Shown: positions 36,346 to 48,060, counted from the first letter of the stretch. The stretch: DNA of 64,000 nt from Tyto alba (GCF_018691265.1 NW_024881322.1:2418001-2482000), one strand, 5' to 3'. A program made the numbers and translations. The notes: generated by a model not told the origin, from the letters alone.

Positions 36346-39300
36346 GATTTTATATGCTAGCAGGTCATTCAGTCTGACTATTTAAAATAAATACTTGGTG
36401 TCTTTAATAAAACCAGTGTGGAGTAGTTTGGTGTACACACATTTTACCTTAAAGCATTTTATAAGGCAGGCTAGCGACATTACTGTCTTTGATTTCAAAC
36501 GTTAGAAGAGTGCAGCATATATGGAAAGATACATAGAGGTATATTTTCCTTCTGATAGTAGCAGATATTTTAGAAAAAAAAAAAAAAAGGCATCTTCTGT
36601 CTAATTATGCAAGTGAAAAACATATTCGGCATTAACTTGGCTAGTGTCCACAGGAACATCTACTGCAAATGAAGTAATAGGTGAATATTTCGGTGACCCG
36701 TGGTGATGAGTAATTCGGTATCCACCCAGTAATGTAGCAATTTAAAGGTATGTGAATGAGGCATGAGGCTGTGTCCAGTGCTAGAGTGTCCGTAAGCCCA
36801 AGAGCTGTGCAGAACAACAGTTGGGAAACCAGAAACACCTTCCAAAATGAACATGTGTCAGGTCCAGGGTCCCAGCCCCAGAGAAGGATTCCAGATGACT
36901 TTCAAAAATCAGGTTATTGCGTAAGTGCATAAAATGAGATGTCTGCAAATGCACGTGGTCACCGGAGCCTTGCAACCGGTCATTTTGTATCCGTCTCCTG
37001 CTAGAGGCAGAGTGCCTCTTCTAAAAGCCTTTTACCTCGCTGTAATTTTAAGTGGCAAGTAGGCAGAGTTGAGTCACGCTCTGTATTCCAGTAATAAGGA
37101 AGCAAAGTGTCATGACCCGTGTTCCCTTTTTATTCCCTCTTGTTCCGAAAACCCTGCGAGTTTATCAGCAGCACTGTTGTGAAGGGAAGGCAAAGCCTGG
37201 GATGACAACTGCCTCGTCGTGTCCTTGTAAGTGGTGGGAGCTGAGCTCTGCCGAGGGCTTGACAGCAAGAGCTGCTGAGCTGCAGTGGTGCCTGTTAGGC
37301 TGCAAGTGTGCAGATATCGGTAGCATCAAGTGGCTTGTTGAAAGTCATCGCTTCCTCCACATGAGGTGCTCTCTTTGCACGTGGGGGAATAATTCATGTG
37401 CAGGAGTTTTTGGCATAGATATTATTGTCATGGTTTCAAGTAAGAGTGAATATGTAGGTGGAGGCACTGGGGTAATAAAAGAGATTTAGAAAAAAAAAAA
37501 AAAAAAAAAAAAGAGGAGGAACAGGAATCCTTGCGTGGGTGTAAGTTGTTAAAAGCCCAGAAATAACTGTACGCAAGATAGCAATATTAGTGGCATGCAG
37601 GGGAGCTGGCTCAAGCGCAAGCCGTGCAGCTACAGTCCTGGTACTATCTGGAAAGGAAAGAAAGCACTTTTGGCTGCAAACAGAATTGAAAATGCTTAGA
37701 GGGTAAAAATTCTAAGCATAAATAAAAATAGGCCTACGTTCAGACTTTTAGTAATAATTATATTAAAATGACACAATTCATTAAATAATGCAATACATTC
37801 ACATCTCTAAATACACAGCAGCTGTTCACTTCTGTCAAACACGATTCCTTTAGGGACTGAATAGAGAAGAGTAACATGCTGGCTTGCATGGTAATGTCCT
37901 GATGAGCGCCGGGCTGCAGCCTGCCCCCAACATTTATTAACAAAGGGTGTCTCTGCCAGCGCCAGATCCTGAAGGTGCCCCTCTGGCTGGGCAGGAGGTG
38001 CCAGCTGGGCAGGGGAGGGGAGAGAAAGGGTGGGTACAACACAGGACTTGGAATTGTCCTTCTCAGGCTTTGTAGAAGCTGAGTTTTAAAAGATGTTTCA
38101 GCCTAAGGCTATAAGCAGATGAATTTGGCAGGCTGTGATGTGCTGGAGTTGAAGCTCATAGGAAGATTTTACTTTAAAATAACAACAACAACAACAAAAA
38201 AAAAAAGGGCTGTGAAGAAAGCTTGCCAGGCGATGGCTAGTTGAGAGAGGGAATTGTCTGAACGTATTGTCATCTTTCTCCAGCCTTTGGTTATGGAAGT
38301 CATACATCCCTCCTGTTGCCAAATTTGTAATGCATAATAATTGACGTCAAAAATTTATTGATGCATCAGTTCACCAGCCAGTAGTTGTGTTTCCCTTTGC
38401 TTTCTAAAGAGAGGATCTTTTCCTTTACACCAAAACTGAGGTAATGTTCAGATGGTGTAGAAAATACAAGTGTCTCACCAGCAAATGATAGGCACTTGCG
38501 AGGAGCCCAGCCGCGGGTAGAATTCGTGGTGTTGCCGTTGTCATCATCTGGCTCCTTACAGAAGATGGTGAGCTGCATGTCCCCCTTACGCTACCGTGCT
38601 TCATTTAGAGACATCCCTGCGCATCGAGAAGTGTAATTTGGGCCTTAGTTTCTAACGATGGTGAGAAGGTCTTTGCATCTTCTACCAGTCTTTATTAAAT
38701 TAAAGCGAGTCTACAGAAATAAAATCTACTTGCAATGGAATACTGCTCCTGAAAGTATTATCTTTGACTTCTGTGTCTTACCCTTTCGGTCATCTGAACT
38801 TATATATGAGGCCCAGAATTTGGCACACCAGCATTTATACGTGACGTTTTACTTTTACTTGTGCCAGACTTAATTTTCAGATTATATTAAATCTAGTATC
38901 GGGAAGCTCGTAGTCCCTCATTTGTGCAAACTGAGAATTCAGGGTTAAAGTTGGCTCTTGAAGCTTCTTTGTGCCAACATCTGTAGAGAAAATGGCAATA
39001 ATCTACAAAATTAGAAACTCAGAGCTTGTAATTTCCTTGTGAATTATTCTTTCCTCGTTCCTTTTCTATCACTATACTTGTATAAATAGATCATGGTAGC
39101 TTATTTTTCTTTGCTGGTGATGCATCTGGAGTGTTTGTCACCTGTACTCTAATATGATTTGTTGTGATAAACTGAAGGTTTTTATCTTGGTAAAGATTTT
39201 TCTCTCTTGTGCTTTGTTTGGGATTTTTTTTTTTTTCCCCCCCCTCTTCATTGTGGTATTATTCAGGCACTAGCTTTTCATTCAGGATCATAACACAGGT

Positions 39301-39469
39301 TTGCTAAGAACACTCTAGAGAATGGAATTCTGACATGAAAAGAGGTTTTTAAAAAAGAAATCCACGATTTTATTAACTTGTAGACTAAATTGTGTGGCCC
39401 AACATTTGAAGTTTAAAATGGCTCTACGTGTTGGTGAAATGAAGCATAGGCACCGGTATACGGCATTGA

Positions 39470-39509
39470 CAGACTTCTCATTTGGGTAACAGACTTCTCA
39501 TTTGGGTAA
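39470..39509. repeat. Perfect 20-base tandem duplication
   Basis: CAGACTTCTCATTTGGGTAA occurs twice head to tail (39470-39489 and 39490-39509) with no mismatch, which suggests a recent duplication or selection on both copies. Confidence 0.97.
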
Positions 39510-40477
39510 TATATCATTATCCGCTGCTGCTTTATACCAAACAGCTGAGCTTACCCACTCTTTCTATCCCCTGTGTGCCAACTAACCAGTATTCAGAACC
39601 TTCACCTTTCAACTTACATCCCCAAGACTCAGTCTTCTTGTCTTTGGAGACAAGGAGAGACAGGTACAACATTACTACAGCTTGCTGAGAGTTAGCATCT
39701 CCCCTCTTTTAAATCTTAATATAAACTATGGATTCTTTCCTTTGTCTTTTATTTACTGGCTTCTTTGTGCCTTTACCTCACACTGAGCTCACAATGTAAG
39801 GTGTAGGTGAAATTGCACTTCACTGCACCTAAATAAATGCATGGCTTTTAAATTCTTCCCCTTTCTGAACTACATAAAGCCAGGCCTCTGGAATGCAGTG
39901 GGAAGAAGCAGAAAAATCCATCTACAGGTGTCTTCTGGCTTTAAGGGAAAGGGGAAAAGACCAGGGTATCTGCAGTCTCTTTGTTTATCCTCTCAGGATC
40001 ACAGAGGTTGTCTTTTCTCCTTTGGTGAGGTTAAGCATTTCCAGAGGTTACAGGAGTGGGGATGCTGCGGGTTATATATTAGCATATTTCATGTCCAGCA
40101 GAGAGCTGGCCTTGCAGTAAGGCTTTAACTCTTTCTTTTCTAGAGCCACTGATAAGCGTTGTATGACTTTTTGAAACTCTGTATTTTTCAACGTTTTCTA
40201 CACATTATACCAGCAGTACATTGGTAGCACAATAATTGAAAATAAATGGTTAACATTTATTTAGTTCCGCTCAGTTGTGTTTGTCCTGAAGGGTTTATTT
40301 TAATTTCTGTTCTCTCCTGTCTCTTTCTGCTCATCCAGTTGCCACTGCTTTTCCCCATGACCTTTTTGCACAGAAAATGGTACGGTGCTGCTCTCCACAC
40401 TCAGAGCATTTTGGACCTTCCTCTCTGAGTAAGGAGGTACCTTACTGCCCGCTATCTCATGTCTGTCTTCACAGATG

Positions 40478-40553
40478 GAAAAAAAAGCAAGCAACCAACC
40501 AACCAAAAAAACAAAACAAAAACCAAACCACCACCAGAAAAACCCAACAAAAC
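40478..40553. repeat. A/C-rich low-complexity tract
   Basis: A-rich DNA with CAACC, CAAAA and CCACC interruptions and almost no T or G. Part of a recurring class of plus-strand A/C tracts in this window. Confidence 0.85.
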
Positions 40554-40923
40554 CTCTAGAGAATATCTCAAGTTATATGATGCTTTTCCAGTAGGTAACA
40601 CAATGCTGTGCAGTAAAGGCTGAGTAGCTAAATTCAAGCACCTTTGCTGAAAATGTCCATCTAGCATCTTTCCTGCTTGAAGAGTGACAGCCCTTCACAT
40701 TTTTCTCTTAATTTGTACCCTTTGGTTGACTGTAGTATTGATCTGTGCATTAAGGATGATTTAATCTTTCTTCCACCCTCTTATTAAGAGGGTTTGAAAC
40801 CGTACCTGGAGTCTTTATTAGCTTTTGACATCACAAAGGGAAATGTCAACACATAATGAGATAAATTTCAACATCACAGAAGACAGGAATACAACTTTCA
40901 CAAAAGATGGATATGGGCAACAC

Positions 40924-40989
40924 CAAAATAAAAAACAAACAAACAAACAAACGAACAAACAAAAAGTACCAAAAAACAACCAAAAAAGA
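40924..40989. repeat. CAAA microsatellite-like tract
   Basis: Tandem CAAA units (one changed to CGAA) flanked by A-rich DNA. Confidence 0.85.
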
Positions 40990-41499
40990 CAGAACCCTTC
41001 CTTTTCAGCATCCATCCATCTTTCTGTTTGTCTGTTGCTGCATGATAGTATTTATTAGAGTTTGTCTTGCTATACAATGGATTGCCAGAATCATGATTAA
41101 GAAGCTTATTCAAACGAATTAAAAATGTTTAAATGAAAAAGACCCAGAGAAGTAATTGCCAAAATTTAATCAAGGATTTAATTTGTAGCACAGACCAGCC
41201 AAATGGATTTTGCCGTTTTCACTGCACTGTTTGTACAAGGAAATTAAAAAGTATAAAGAGTCAGAGACTCAGCAGTGTAACCCTTTAAGAATATTGCAGT
41301 GTGCTCACTTATTCTCATTAGCCGTATTATATCAAACTTGCTCCTCAGGGCTTGCAGTTTGCAAAGCCAGACCACAGACGGTGGAAAAAAAAGATGATAA
41401 CACTTTTTCCAATGTCATAAATTACTGCCAGCACACATTAGATGATTTCTCCGCGCGTTGCTGTAAGCATTTCAATGGTAGGTTAAATATCCCGCTTCT

Positions 41500-41970
41500 T
41501 AATGCCACTTAGTAATAAATGCCCTCGTTTTAGCATGTCATCTTTAGCTGAACTGAAATAACTGAGACGAGGGAGCTGTCGGGGTTTGAAACAGAAACAT
41601 TTCACTTGCATTTACTGCCGGGAAATGCATACATGGCGCCATTGTGCCGTCTCTGTTTCATTGACGATAATAAGGTATCATCAAGCCTGGCATATCTGTT
41701 TGAACGTGTTTTGCAGCAGTCTAATCATTAAGTAATATGCATCCCGTTTCATCCATCATTTCCACACAAGGAGCCGTACAATGCAATCGGCGGAACAATG
41801 CTTTACGAGCCACGAAGAGCCGGAGCAACGGCCACTTCCAAGTGGCGCCTACCCGCCCCGGGGTTGTGCTCCGAATCACACCGCTGAAGGGGCGGGAGGA
41901 GACAGGAGAGGTCCCTGCTTGTGAGGAGGAGGCTGGGATCGGGCGCGCGTTTCTTTCCGATTAGTCGTAG
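41500..41970. promoter_or_regulatory. Candidate regulatory element and left half of a CpG-rich patch
   Basis: The left part (41500-41760) is repeat-free, balanced in composition and carries ATGGCGCCAT at 41633-41642, a perfect palindrome holding a YY1-type ATGGC core on each strand. From about 41770 the DNA turns CpG-rich up to the point where the solo LTR begins. The CpG-rich DNA resumes directly after the LTR, so the two halves appear to be one patch split by insertion. A role as promoter or enhancer is inferred from CpG content and motif only; there is no visible gene start. Confidence 0.4.
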
Positions 41971-41975
41971 TCGAG
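41971..41975. repeat. Target-site duplication, left copy
   Basis: TCGAG immediately before the LTR's opening TG. The identical TCGAG lies at 43048-43052 directly after its closing CA. Confidence 0.9.
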
Positions 41976-42105
41976 TGTCCTGGGTTGAGTGAGTGGTGGA
42001 GTTTTTTGGTGGCAGGGGAGGGGGCTATCGGGGCGGCCCCCTGTGAGAAGCTTCTCGAAGCTCCCCCAGCTCCACGTCGGCTCCACTTCTGTTTGGGAAA
42101 TTGAG

Positions 42106-42140
42106 CCAATCGGCTGCGCCTCTGCCATAACGTATTTAAG
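42106..42140 (+). promoter_or_regulatory. LTR core promoter: CCAAT box and TATA-like box
   Basis: CCAAT at 42106-42110 is followed 22 bases later by TATTTAAG at 42133-42140, a layout typical of a retroviral U3 promoter. A start site would be expected near 42160-42170. Whether it is active is unknown. Confidence 0.55.
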
Positions 42141-42764
42141 AAGGGACGTGGTGACGGGCAGTGGGACTTGTGAGGAGGAGTTGCTGCAGCTGCATGAACA
42201 CCAAGGTCAGTGGGGGAACGGAGGAAGAAAGGAGGGGGGAGGTGTGCCGGAGCAGAGACCCCCCTGTATCCTGTGGTGAGATGGCAGGGCGGCCCCCCCT
42301 GCCACCCATGGAGATCTACGGTGGAGCAGACATTGATTTACAGCCTGTTGATCCTGCTCGGCTGATCAAGGTTCTGTGCCCGAAGAAGGCCGGGGTCTCA
42401 TGGGAAAAGGCAGCCCCGCTGCTGTAATTCAGTGCTGGGAGGATTGCAGCATGCGGGGGAGTCCCACGCCGGAGCAGCTCGGGAAGGGCTGCAGCCGTGG
42501 GAGGGAATCCAGTCGGAGGAAGTTAGTGACCCATGACAGAGCAGTGTGGGGAACGCTGCGGCCCGTGGGAGGAATTCAAGTCAGAGAAAGTTTGTGGAGG
42601 ACTGTCTCCTGTGAGAGGGGGACCACGATGGAGCAGGAGGGAACAAGTTTTGGACACTCCCCTCACTGAAGATGAAGGAAGTGGCAGCACTGCCTGCACC
42701 CCCCATTCCCTGCCCCTGCGCCACTGGGGGAGGAGGTAGAGATATCGGGAGCAGAGCTGAGCCC

Positions 42765-42787
42765 GGGAAGAAGGGAGGGGTGGGGGG
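42765..42787 (+). other. G-quadruplex-capable tract in the LTR
   Basis: Four G runs (3, 3, 4 and 6 bases) separated by five, one and one bases fit the quadruplex pattern on the plus strand, about 70 bases upstream of the polyadenylation signal. Folding is not tested. Confidence 0.6.
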
Positions 42788-42853
42788 AAGGTGTTCTCAA
42801 GATGTGGCAATGCTTCTCACTGTCCTACTCTGTTATGTGTTGTTAGTGTCTGT

Positions 42854-42859
42854 AATAAA
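42854..42859 (+). terminator. LTR polyadenylation signal AATAAA
   Basis: A canonical AATAAA, followed within 15 bases by a TGTT/T-rich element that fits a downstream cleavage context. It marks the R/U5 side of the LTR. Confidence 0.65.
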
Positions 42860-43047
42860 TGTATGTTCTTTTTTTCTTCCCCTAACGAGTCTGCCTTTTG
42901 CTCATGATCATAAAAGGGGGATTTTCCCCCATCCCAGTCCTATCTTGAACCCCAAGCCTGGCTCTCTGTCCCTTCTCATTGCCGGAGGGGAAGGGAGAGA
43001 GAGGTGCTGCATTGTGGTTGGCTGCCGACCAGGCCTAAACCGCGACA

Positions 43048-43052
43048 TCGAG
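43048..43052. repeat. Target-site duplication, right copy
   Basis: TCGAG directly after the LTR's closing CA, identical to 41971-41975. Confidence 0.9.
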
Positions 43053-43320
43053 CCAACCGCTCGGCAGCAGGGCGCCAACCGCGCGGCCCCTCCTGCGGCG
43101 GAGGCGCGGGCTGGGAGCCTGCCGCCTCGGGCGGAGGCTGGGAGCCTCCCTGCTCGTCCCGCTCTGCAACTGCTCACAAGGACGGCGAGAGAAGCTGGCT
43201 GGAGGAAACGTGCGGCCTGGCAGACGCGCGCGTGGCCCCTCGCGAGCCCCAAAGAGCCACAACACAGGGTCTCCCCTCAGCCGAAAACGGCGTCAGCGGT
43301 TTTTAAAAAAAAATGGGAAG
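43053..43320. promoter_or_regulatory. Right half of the CpG-rich patch split by the LTR
   Basis: This is the most CpG-dense DNA in the window, with many CG pairs (GCGCGG, GACGCGCGCG and similar) and two short internal duplications: GCCAACCGCTCGG / GCCAACCGCGCGG, and GGCTGGGAGCCT twice. It reads as part of a CpG island. Open frames through it (including a 223-residue one running out of the LTR) have no domain. I infer a possible promoter or regulatory island; no transcript is shown. Confidence 0.4.
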
Positions 43321-46300
43321 GGAGGAACGAGCTTGGCGTTTAGTACAAACCTGAGGGGAATCACACCAAGTGTAACAGCACGGCATGGCAGAGAAGCGTG
43401 TAAGGCTGGGGGCAGGACTATTCCCTGCCTGCAGGAGGAAGGGTTTGGCGTTCGTTTACCAGTCAGGTTTAAAGGAAATTGTGTGAAGTCAGTGATTCTC
43501 ACCCCTGTGTCCTTCAGAGAGACAAAGGTGATGTTTGCTATTTCTTGTTTTGGTTTTTTTTTGTTTGTTTGTTTGTTTTTTTCTTACTCCTGTAGCACCT
43601 AGCGAGTATCGGCTTTATAGCAGAGAGGTGGGCTCAGTCTCTCCCCACAAGAGGATTAGCGTCTAACACAATAAGATATTTTCTAAAAGGAAGGAGCCTT
43701 TCTGTGAGCAGAAGCAAGAACCCGCTGTGTCTTCATCTGTTTCTCTGCCCCTGCAGCCACTGACAAGTCCTGCTCGCTTCATTTCTCGTGTCCTGGACGT
43801 TGGAAAAGTAGAGGGGTAGAGCTTTTGGAGAATGAAAACTTCCTTTTCTTTTGATTCCTGAGCTCATGAGTGAGCTTAGCCTGCCTCTGCTCCTAGTCGA
43901 TTTTGGTTTGCATGTTGCTTTTGCACAGTTGTTCTCTTCGCAGCACACTTCTAATGTAAGGCGCCTCTTGCCCGCTCGGTTACGTGGTTCTCATTTTATT
44001 TGCACAACAGAAATGTTGCTGATAAACAAAGTTGAGACTTTGGAAAAGGAAGGAGTCCAAAATCCAGTGGTTGAGTTCCAAATATTTGAATTTTGTTCCT
44101 TATCCAACGTTCTGAGCCTTTTAAAGATTGTGGCAGTGTAAATTATGCAGCTGCTTTCCTATTTTTTTTTTAAGCGGAACTTAAAAAGGTCATTTTGTTA
44201 CATGGAATTTGAGTTAGATCCATGCATGTTTTTACTTCTTGTCTGCCTTTTAGAGACTTACTCTTTTTATAAACTGTGGTTATTATACAATGTAAAGTTC
44301 TTGCATTTAAAAGAACAAATAAATTATGTTGAACAAATGAGCAAAAGCATTATAGTATGAGATATCAGTGGATATTATCATTCCACATGGGCAACATTAT
44401 TTTCACAATTTATTCTAAAACCAGTTTTATTTGCCATTGCATTTCCCCACACAGATCTTAATATTGCTATTGTAGAATTGACTGTATATTGATACCATTT
44501 CCAGTTGATGGAGCCCAACTCAGTTTAGCCACTTTCCTTGCTCATAAAGAAAAGTGTCGTAGGTCACTTTTAGATTGTACATAAACCTGAAGAACAGCCA
44601 CATTTTCCTTTAATCTTTTTACTGCTTGTTTGAGTTGTAAACTAGCAGAAGATATTATTATTTTTTATTTATTTTTCTTTTTAACTCTGCTTTACTAGGC
44701 TATTTCAGGAATGCAGTTATTAGTGCAGGACTATTCTAAAAAGCTGGTTTTGAAAATGAGACTGAACAAATTTGCCACATATTTCTTCACGGGATTTTCT
44801 GAGCAGAAATATCTGTGCATGAGCCATGCAGCCCATGTGTTGTTTGAGACATAGAGGAAAATCTTGGACAAATGGCCTTTTTTTTTTTTTTTTTTTCCCC
44901 TCACTAGACAAAATTTACACCAGAAAAAAAAAAAAAATCAAAAGATAAGTCCAGAGAAACAGGAAACCATGATAGTCCTGGTCATTCTACTCTTAGCATG
45001 AGTCATGCAAGAAGAGAACGTGGTGACTTCCGTGTGAATTGCATATACCCCCAAATATGTTTATTTTCGCTGGTTGTTATGAAGGTAAATAAAAAGATAT
45101 ACAGGCTTTGAAAAAAAGGGCTTTTTTTTTTTTTTTTTTTTCTAGTGACATTAGAACAGAGCAGTGTTGTGTGAAAGCTTCTCATCCATAGCATAGCTTT
45201 AGCTCCTGAAGGGGCCACGGTCAGGACGCTGCTGGTTTCCTGTCCCTGCCAGGAAATAAAACAGGGAGTTGCTGCCTTGATCCAAATAGATTTGCACAGC
45301 ATTTCATCAGGGAAACAGAGCCGAAGAGGAATGTTTAGACTGATAAGCTTTTAGAAAATATTTCTGGGAGTGCACTTTTTGAACTGGTGAGCAGAGACAG
45401 TCTGTCTGTATCAGGCACTTCTCCTCCTCTTTATCATGGAATTTACTATTTAAAAAAACCCCAGCACCTCCTTGAGCGCGGAGGGAACCTTTCACAATGC
45501 AGTTTCTCAGCAGCTGACACTCTGGAGTCATGCTGGAGGTAGTAAATGAATAAAGCCGTTTTAAAAAAAAAAAAAAAAAGTGAATAAAGCTATAGCATCT
45601 CAACTATGTTAGAGAATCAATCATAGGCTTGAGCTCATTTGTTCCACTAGAGTGTAGTCTTATAAGAAGAGAACTGCTTGTTCCAGAAAAAAGTGTGAAT
45701 AATGTGATAAAACAAAATGAACTGCAGAATATATTCTAGCCAGCAGCCAAGAAATTATTCACACTGACAGATATTACAGGTACAGTACATTTTCTGTCTA
45801 GAATACCACCTTCTAGTTGCTCTTAGCATATGCATTATGGTTGCTGCTTTCCTGTTTCCAGTATAGAAACGCACCCGGCTGTGTACATGTGTTGGTGATA
45901 CACTTCGTATTTTTCTATATCATACATGGTAGTCAAAATAATCATGCTTTAATTAGAGCAACTGACCTTGTTTATACAGTTACTCAAAAATGTTTGACTG
46001 CTTTGAAACTTCAGATATTTAGGATTGAAATAGGAGGTTTGTTTCTCTTCTGTTTTTACTTTGAGCTGGTGCACGTACGTGCACATTTATGTTTATAGGA
46101 AGACGAATAGGCACTTGGGCCGAAAGAGCAGACTTGCTGTAGTCTGAAGCAATAATTGTATGGGCTGTAGTTTTGCTTTAGATATGTTAAGAAACTCGTG
46201 GTTTTCTGCCCCATTACTTGGTGTGGTTTCTACTATATCCCTGTATATAACACACAGCCTAATGCAGATCTAGATAAATAAATCCATGTATTTCTTGAAT

Positions 46301-47689
46301 CCTCATCTTTTTTTGTAGAATTCTATAAAGTAGTTGTGCTGATGTCAACAGCTTTTTTAGGTATTGCAGCCTTTACTACCAACTCGTGAGTATCGATATG
46401 TGCAAGACTTGCATAAATTAAGTAGGTTGTGTCAAATACTGGCAGTATAGCCCACAACAACAGAAAAAAAAAAAAATACCTGGGAGGAGGTTGTACAAGG
46501 AGTTTTAAAGGATGAAAAAAATAGCCTGAAAATGGACAGACCTAGGGAAGAAGTTAAAGGCAAGGGGATGAAGATAATTAGTGATACACGCATGTAACTG
46601 TACTCTTCTGCTTATAGATGCTGTGTTTGAAAAATATTACATTCCGTCTACTTCCTTCTCTTGTTGTATTTACAACCTGGAGCTTCTTTCATGTGCTTGA
46701 TATGTGGTAGGTGGTCTTCTCTTGACACAAGGACCTCCTGTTTTTCCTCCTGTTGAGATTTTTTTGTGCGTCCTATGGAATATATGTATTGCGCATAAAC
46801 AGCTGCTGATCATTTGTGAAACTACATTTGAAGCCACACACGAAAAACCAGGGAGCTTGTCTAAACCTGTAAGAGTTGAACTTATTATATGAGTCTGTTA
46901 GGGAAACATTGCAAATAACGTATTTTTTTTTTATTGCAAGTCATGGACGTGTTTGCTACCAGAACCCCCAGTCAGTGATCAGGTGTGAATGAAAGTGCGT
47001 TTGTAAGTCAATTCTTTGATTTTACCCCAAGTGTACTGTGATGGCAAGATCTTTCAGGATGCTGGGAAAATGGATTTATTACTTTACTAAGTGGACAGAA
47101 ACGTTGTTACATCGATTACACATATGCAATTTGCCTTTCACTCTTGGAAGTGAACTGGCAGACACTGGTTTCATGTTTCACTCCACAAAATGTTTTGTTT
47201 GGGTCTGTTTCCCTTCGAGAGCCTGACTGGGGAAGAATGAGGTCATGCATTTTGAAAGTACATCACTGTGTGAGGATTTTCTTTATGCATAGCTTCTTTC
47301 TGAGTCAGAAGCTTATTCTGGCATGAGGAGCTGCTTATGCCATGTCCTATAAACTGTGTCAACTGAGGACATACCTTTGAGTCGTGGAGGGCAGAGAGAG
47401 CGCAGTAGCAAAGGACCACGGCAGGTTTAGCTGACCGTAGGGGTAAGCCTCCAGTTAATCTCTGAAGCCCGCACAAAACAGCCCCGTGACTTGGCTCATT
47501 GATATTCTATGTATGTGAAAATCAAGCTCTTCGAAGTTACCGCCGGATGGTCAATACGTGTTGTGCCCTTGACTTTATAGCGGCGGGGAGAGGCGAACGC
47601 CCTCAGCGGTGTTCTCCACGGGGCTTTCGCTTCAGCCCAGTCCTCCCGAGCTGCATGGGAGTTCTCTTCTGAACGACAAGGTAGTTGAC
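43321..47689. other. Non-coding stretch with T/A runs
   Basis: No gene seen. It holds a TTTG tract at 43550-43582, T runs at 44878-44896 and 45122-45141, an A run at 45563-45579, and a perfect 16-base palindrome at 46069-46084. A short CpG-richer spot lies at about 47575-47660. Confidence 0.55.
43550..43582. repeat. TTTG microsatellite-like tract
   Basis: T run followed by about four TTTG units and another T run. Confidence 0.85.
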
Positions 47690-48060
47690 ATATTGTGTCT
47701 CAATTTAAGCCCCATTACCATTCATTAGACATGCTCCCAGTTAATTATTTTAAAAAATAAATGTAAATAACAAGTGTTAATTATACCCTCGAGGCCATTG
47801 ATGTGTACCATGTTGGCATTTCATGTGAGAAAGGCTGCCTGAAATTAGAATGAAGAGCAGTATAATGCAAGGAGGAGGTTTCAGGAAATATTATTGCTAA
47901 CATAATATTTTATAACAGCCATTTCATCAATTATAAGTCTTAATATTTAAATAATATTCTATTGAGAATCCGTTACAAAAAGCATTTAGGTGATTTGTTG
48001 GCTGTTAAATTTCCCTTTGCATTTGAAAGGCTTATTTTGTTAAAAATGGTTTCTAACCAT
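47690..48060. promoter_or_regulatory. Candidate AT-rich conserved non-coding element
   Basis: A repeat-free, AT-rich stretch with TTAATTA twice (47741-47747 and 47777-47783), CATTAG, and CAATTATAA near 47928, all homeodomain-type words. It follows a short CpG-richer spot. Density of such words without any simple-repeat character is typical of developmental enhancers, but I have no alignment; this is a guess from texture. Confidence 0.25.

Larger units (their letters stand above)
36346..41499. other. Non-coding stretch with simple repeats
   Basis: I see no gene. Holdings: A run at 37490-37512, AAC units at 38180-38206, a perfect CRE palindrome TGACGTCA at 38342-38349, a perfect 20-base tandem duplication at 39470-39509, and A/C tracts at 40478-40553 and 40924-40989. 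Confidence 0.55.
41976..43047 (+). mobile_element. Solo LTR of an avian ERVL-like endogenous retrovirus
   Basis: This is a 1,072-base element that opens with TGTCCTGGGTT and closes with AAACCGCGACA, so it has the TG...CA ends of a retroviral LTR. It sits between perfect 5-bp direct repeats (TCGAG); 5 bp is the length usual for ERVL-type elements. The plus strand carries LTR signals in order: CCAAT at 42106-42110, a TATA-like TATTTAAG at 42133-42140, and AATAAA at 42854-42859. The middle holds degenerate units built around GTGGGAGG...GGAGCAG that I recognise from avian ERVL-like LTRs. No gag, pol or env sequence and no second LTR is present, so the provirus has been lost, most simply by LTR-LTR recombination. 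Frames open across it (for example 42161-42427) are not viral genes. The exact family name is not assigned. Confidence 0.93.

Noticed and set aside
41976..43047. LTR as part of a complete provirus
   Set aside because: A single LTR is bounded directly by the two target-site copies, leaving no room for internal genes.
42672..43343. 223-residue open frame on plus, the longest in the window
   Set aside because: It begins inside the solo LTR and runs into the CpG-rich patch. It has no domain, and it is open because GC-rich DNA has few stops.
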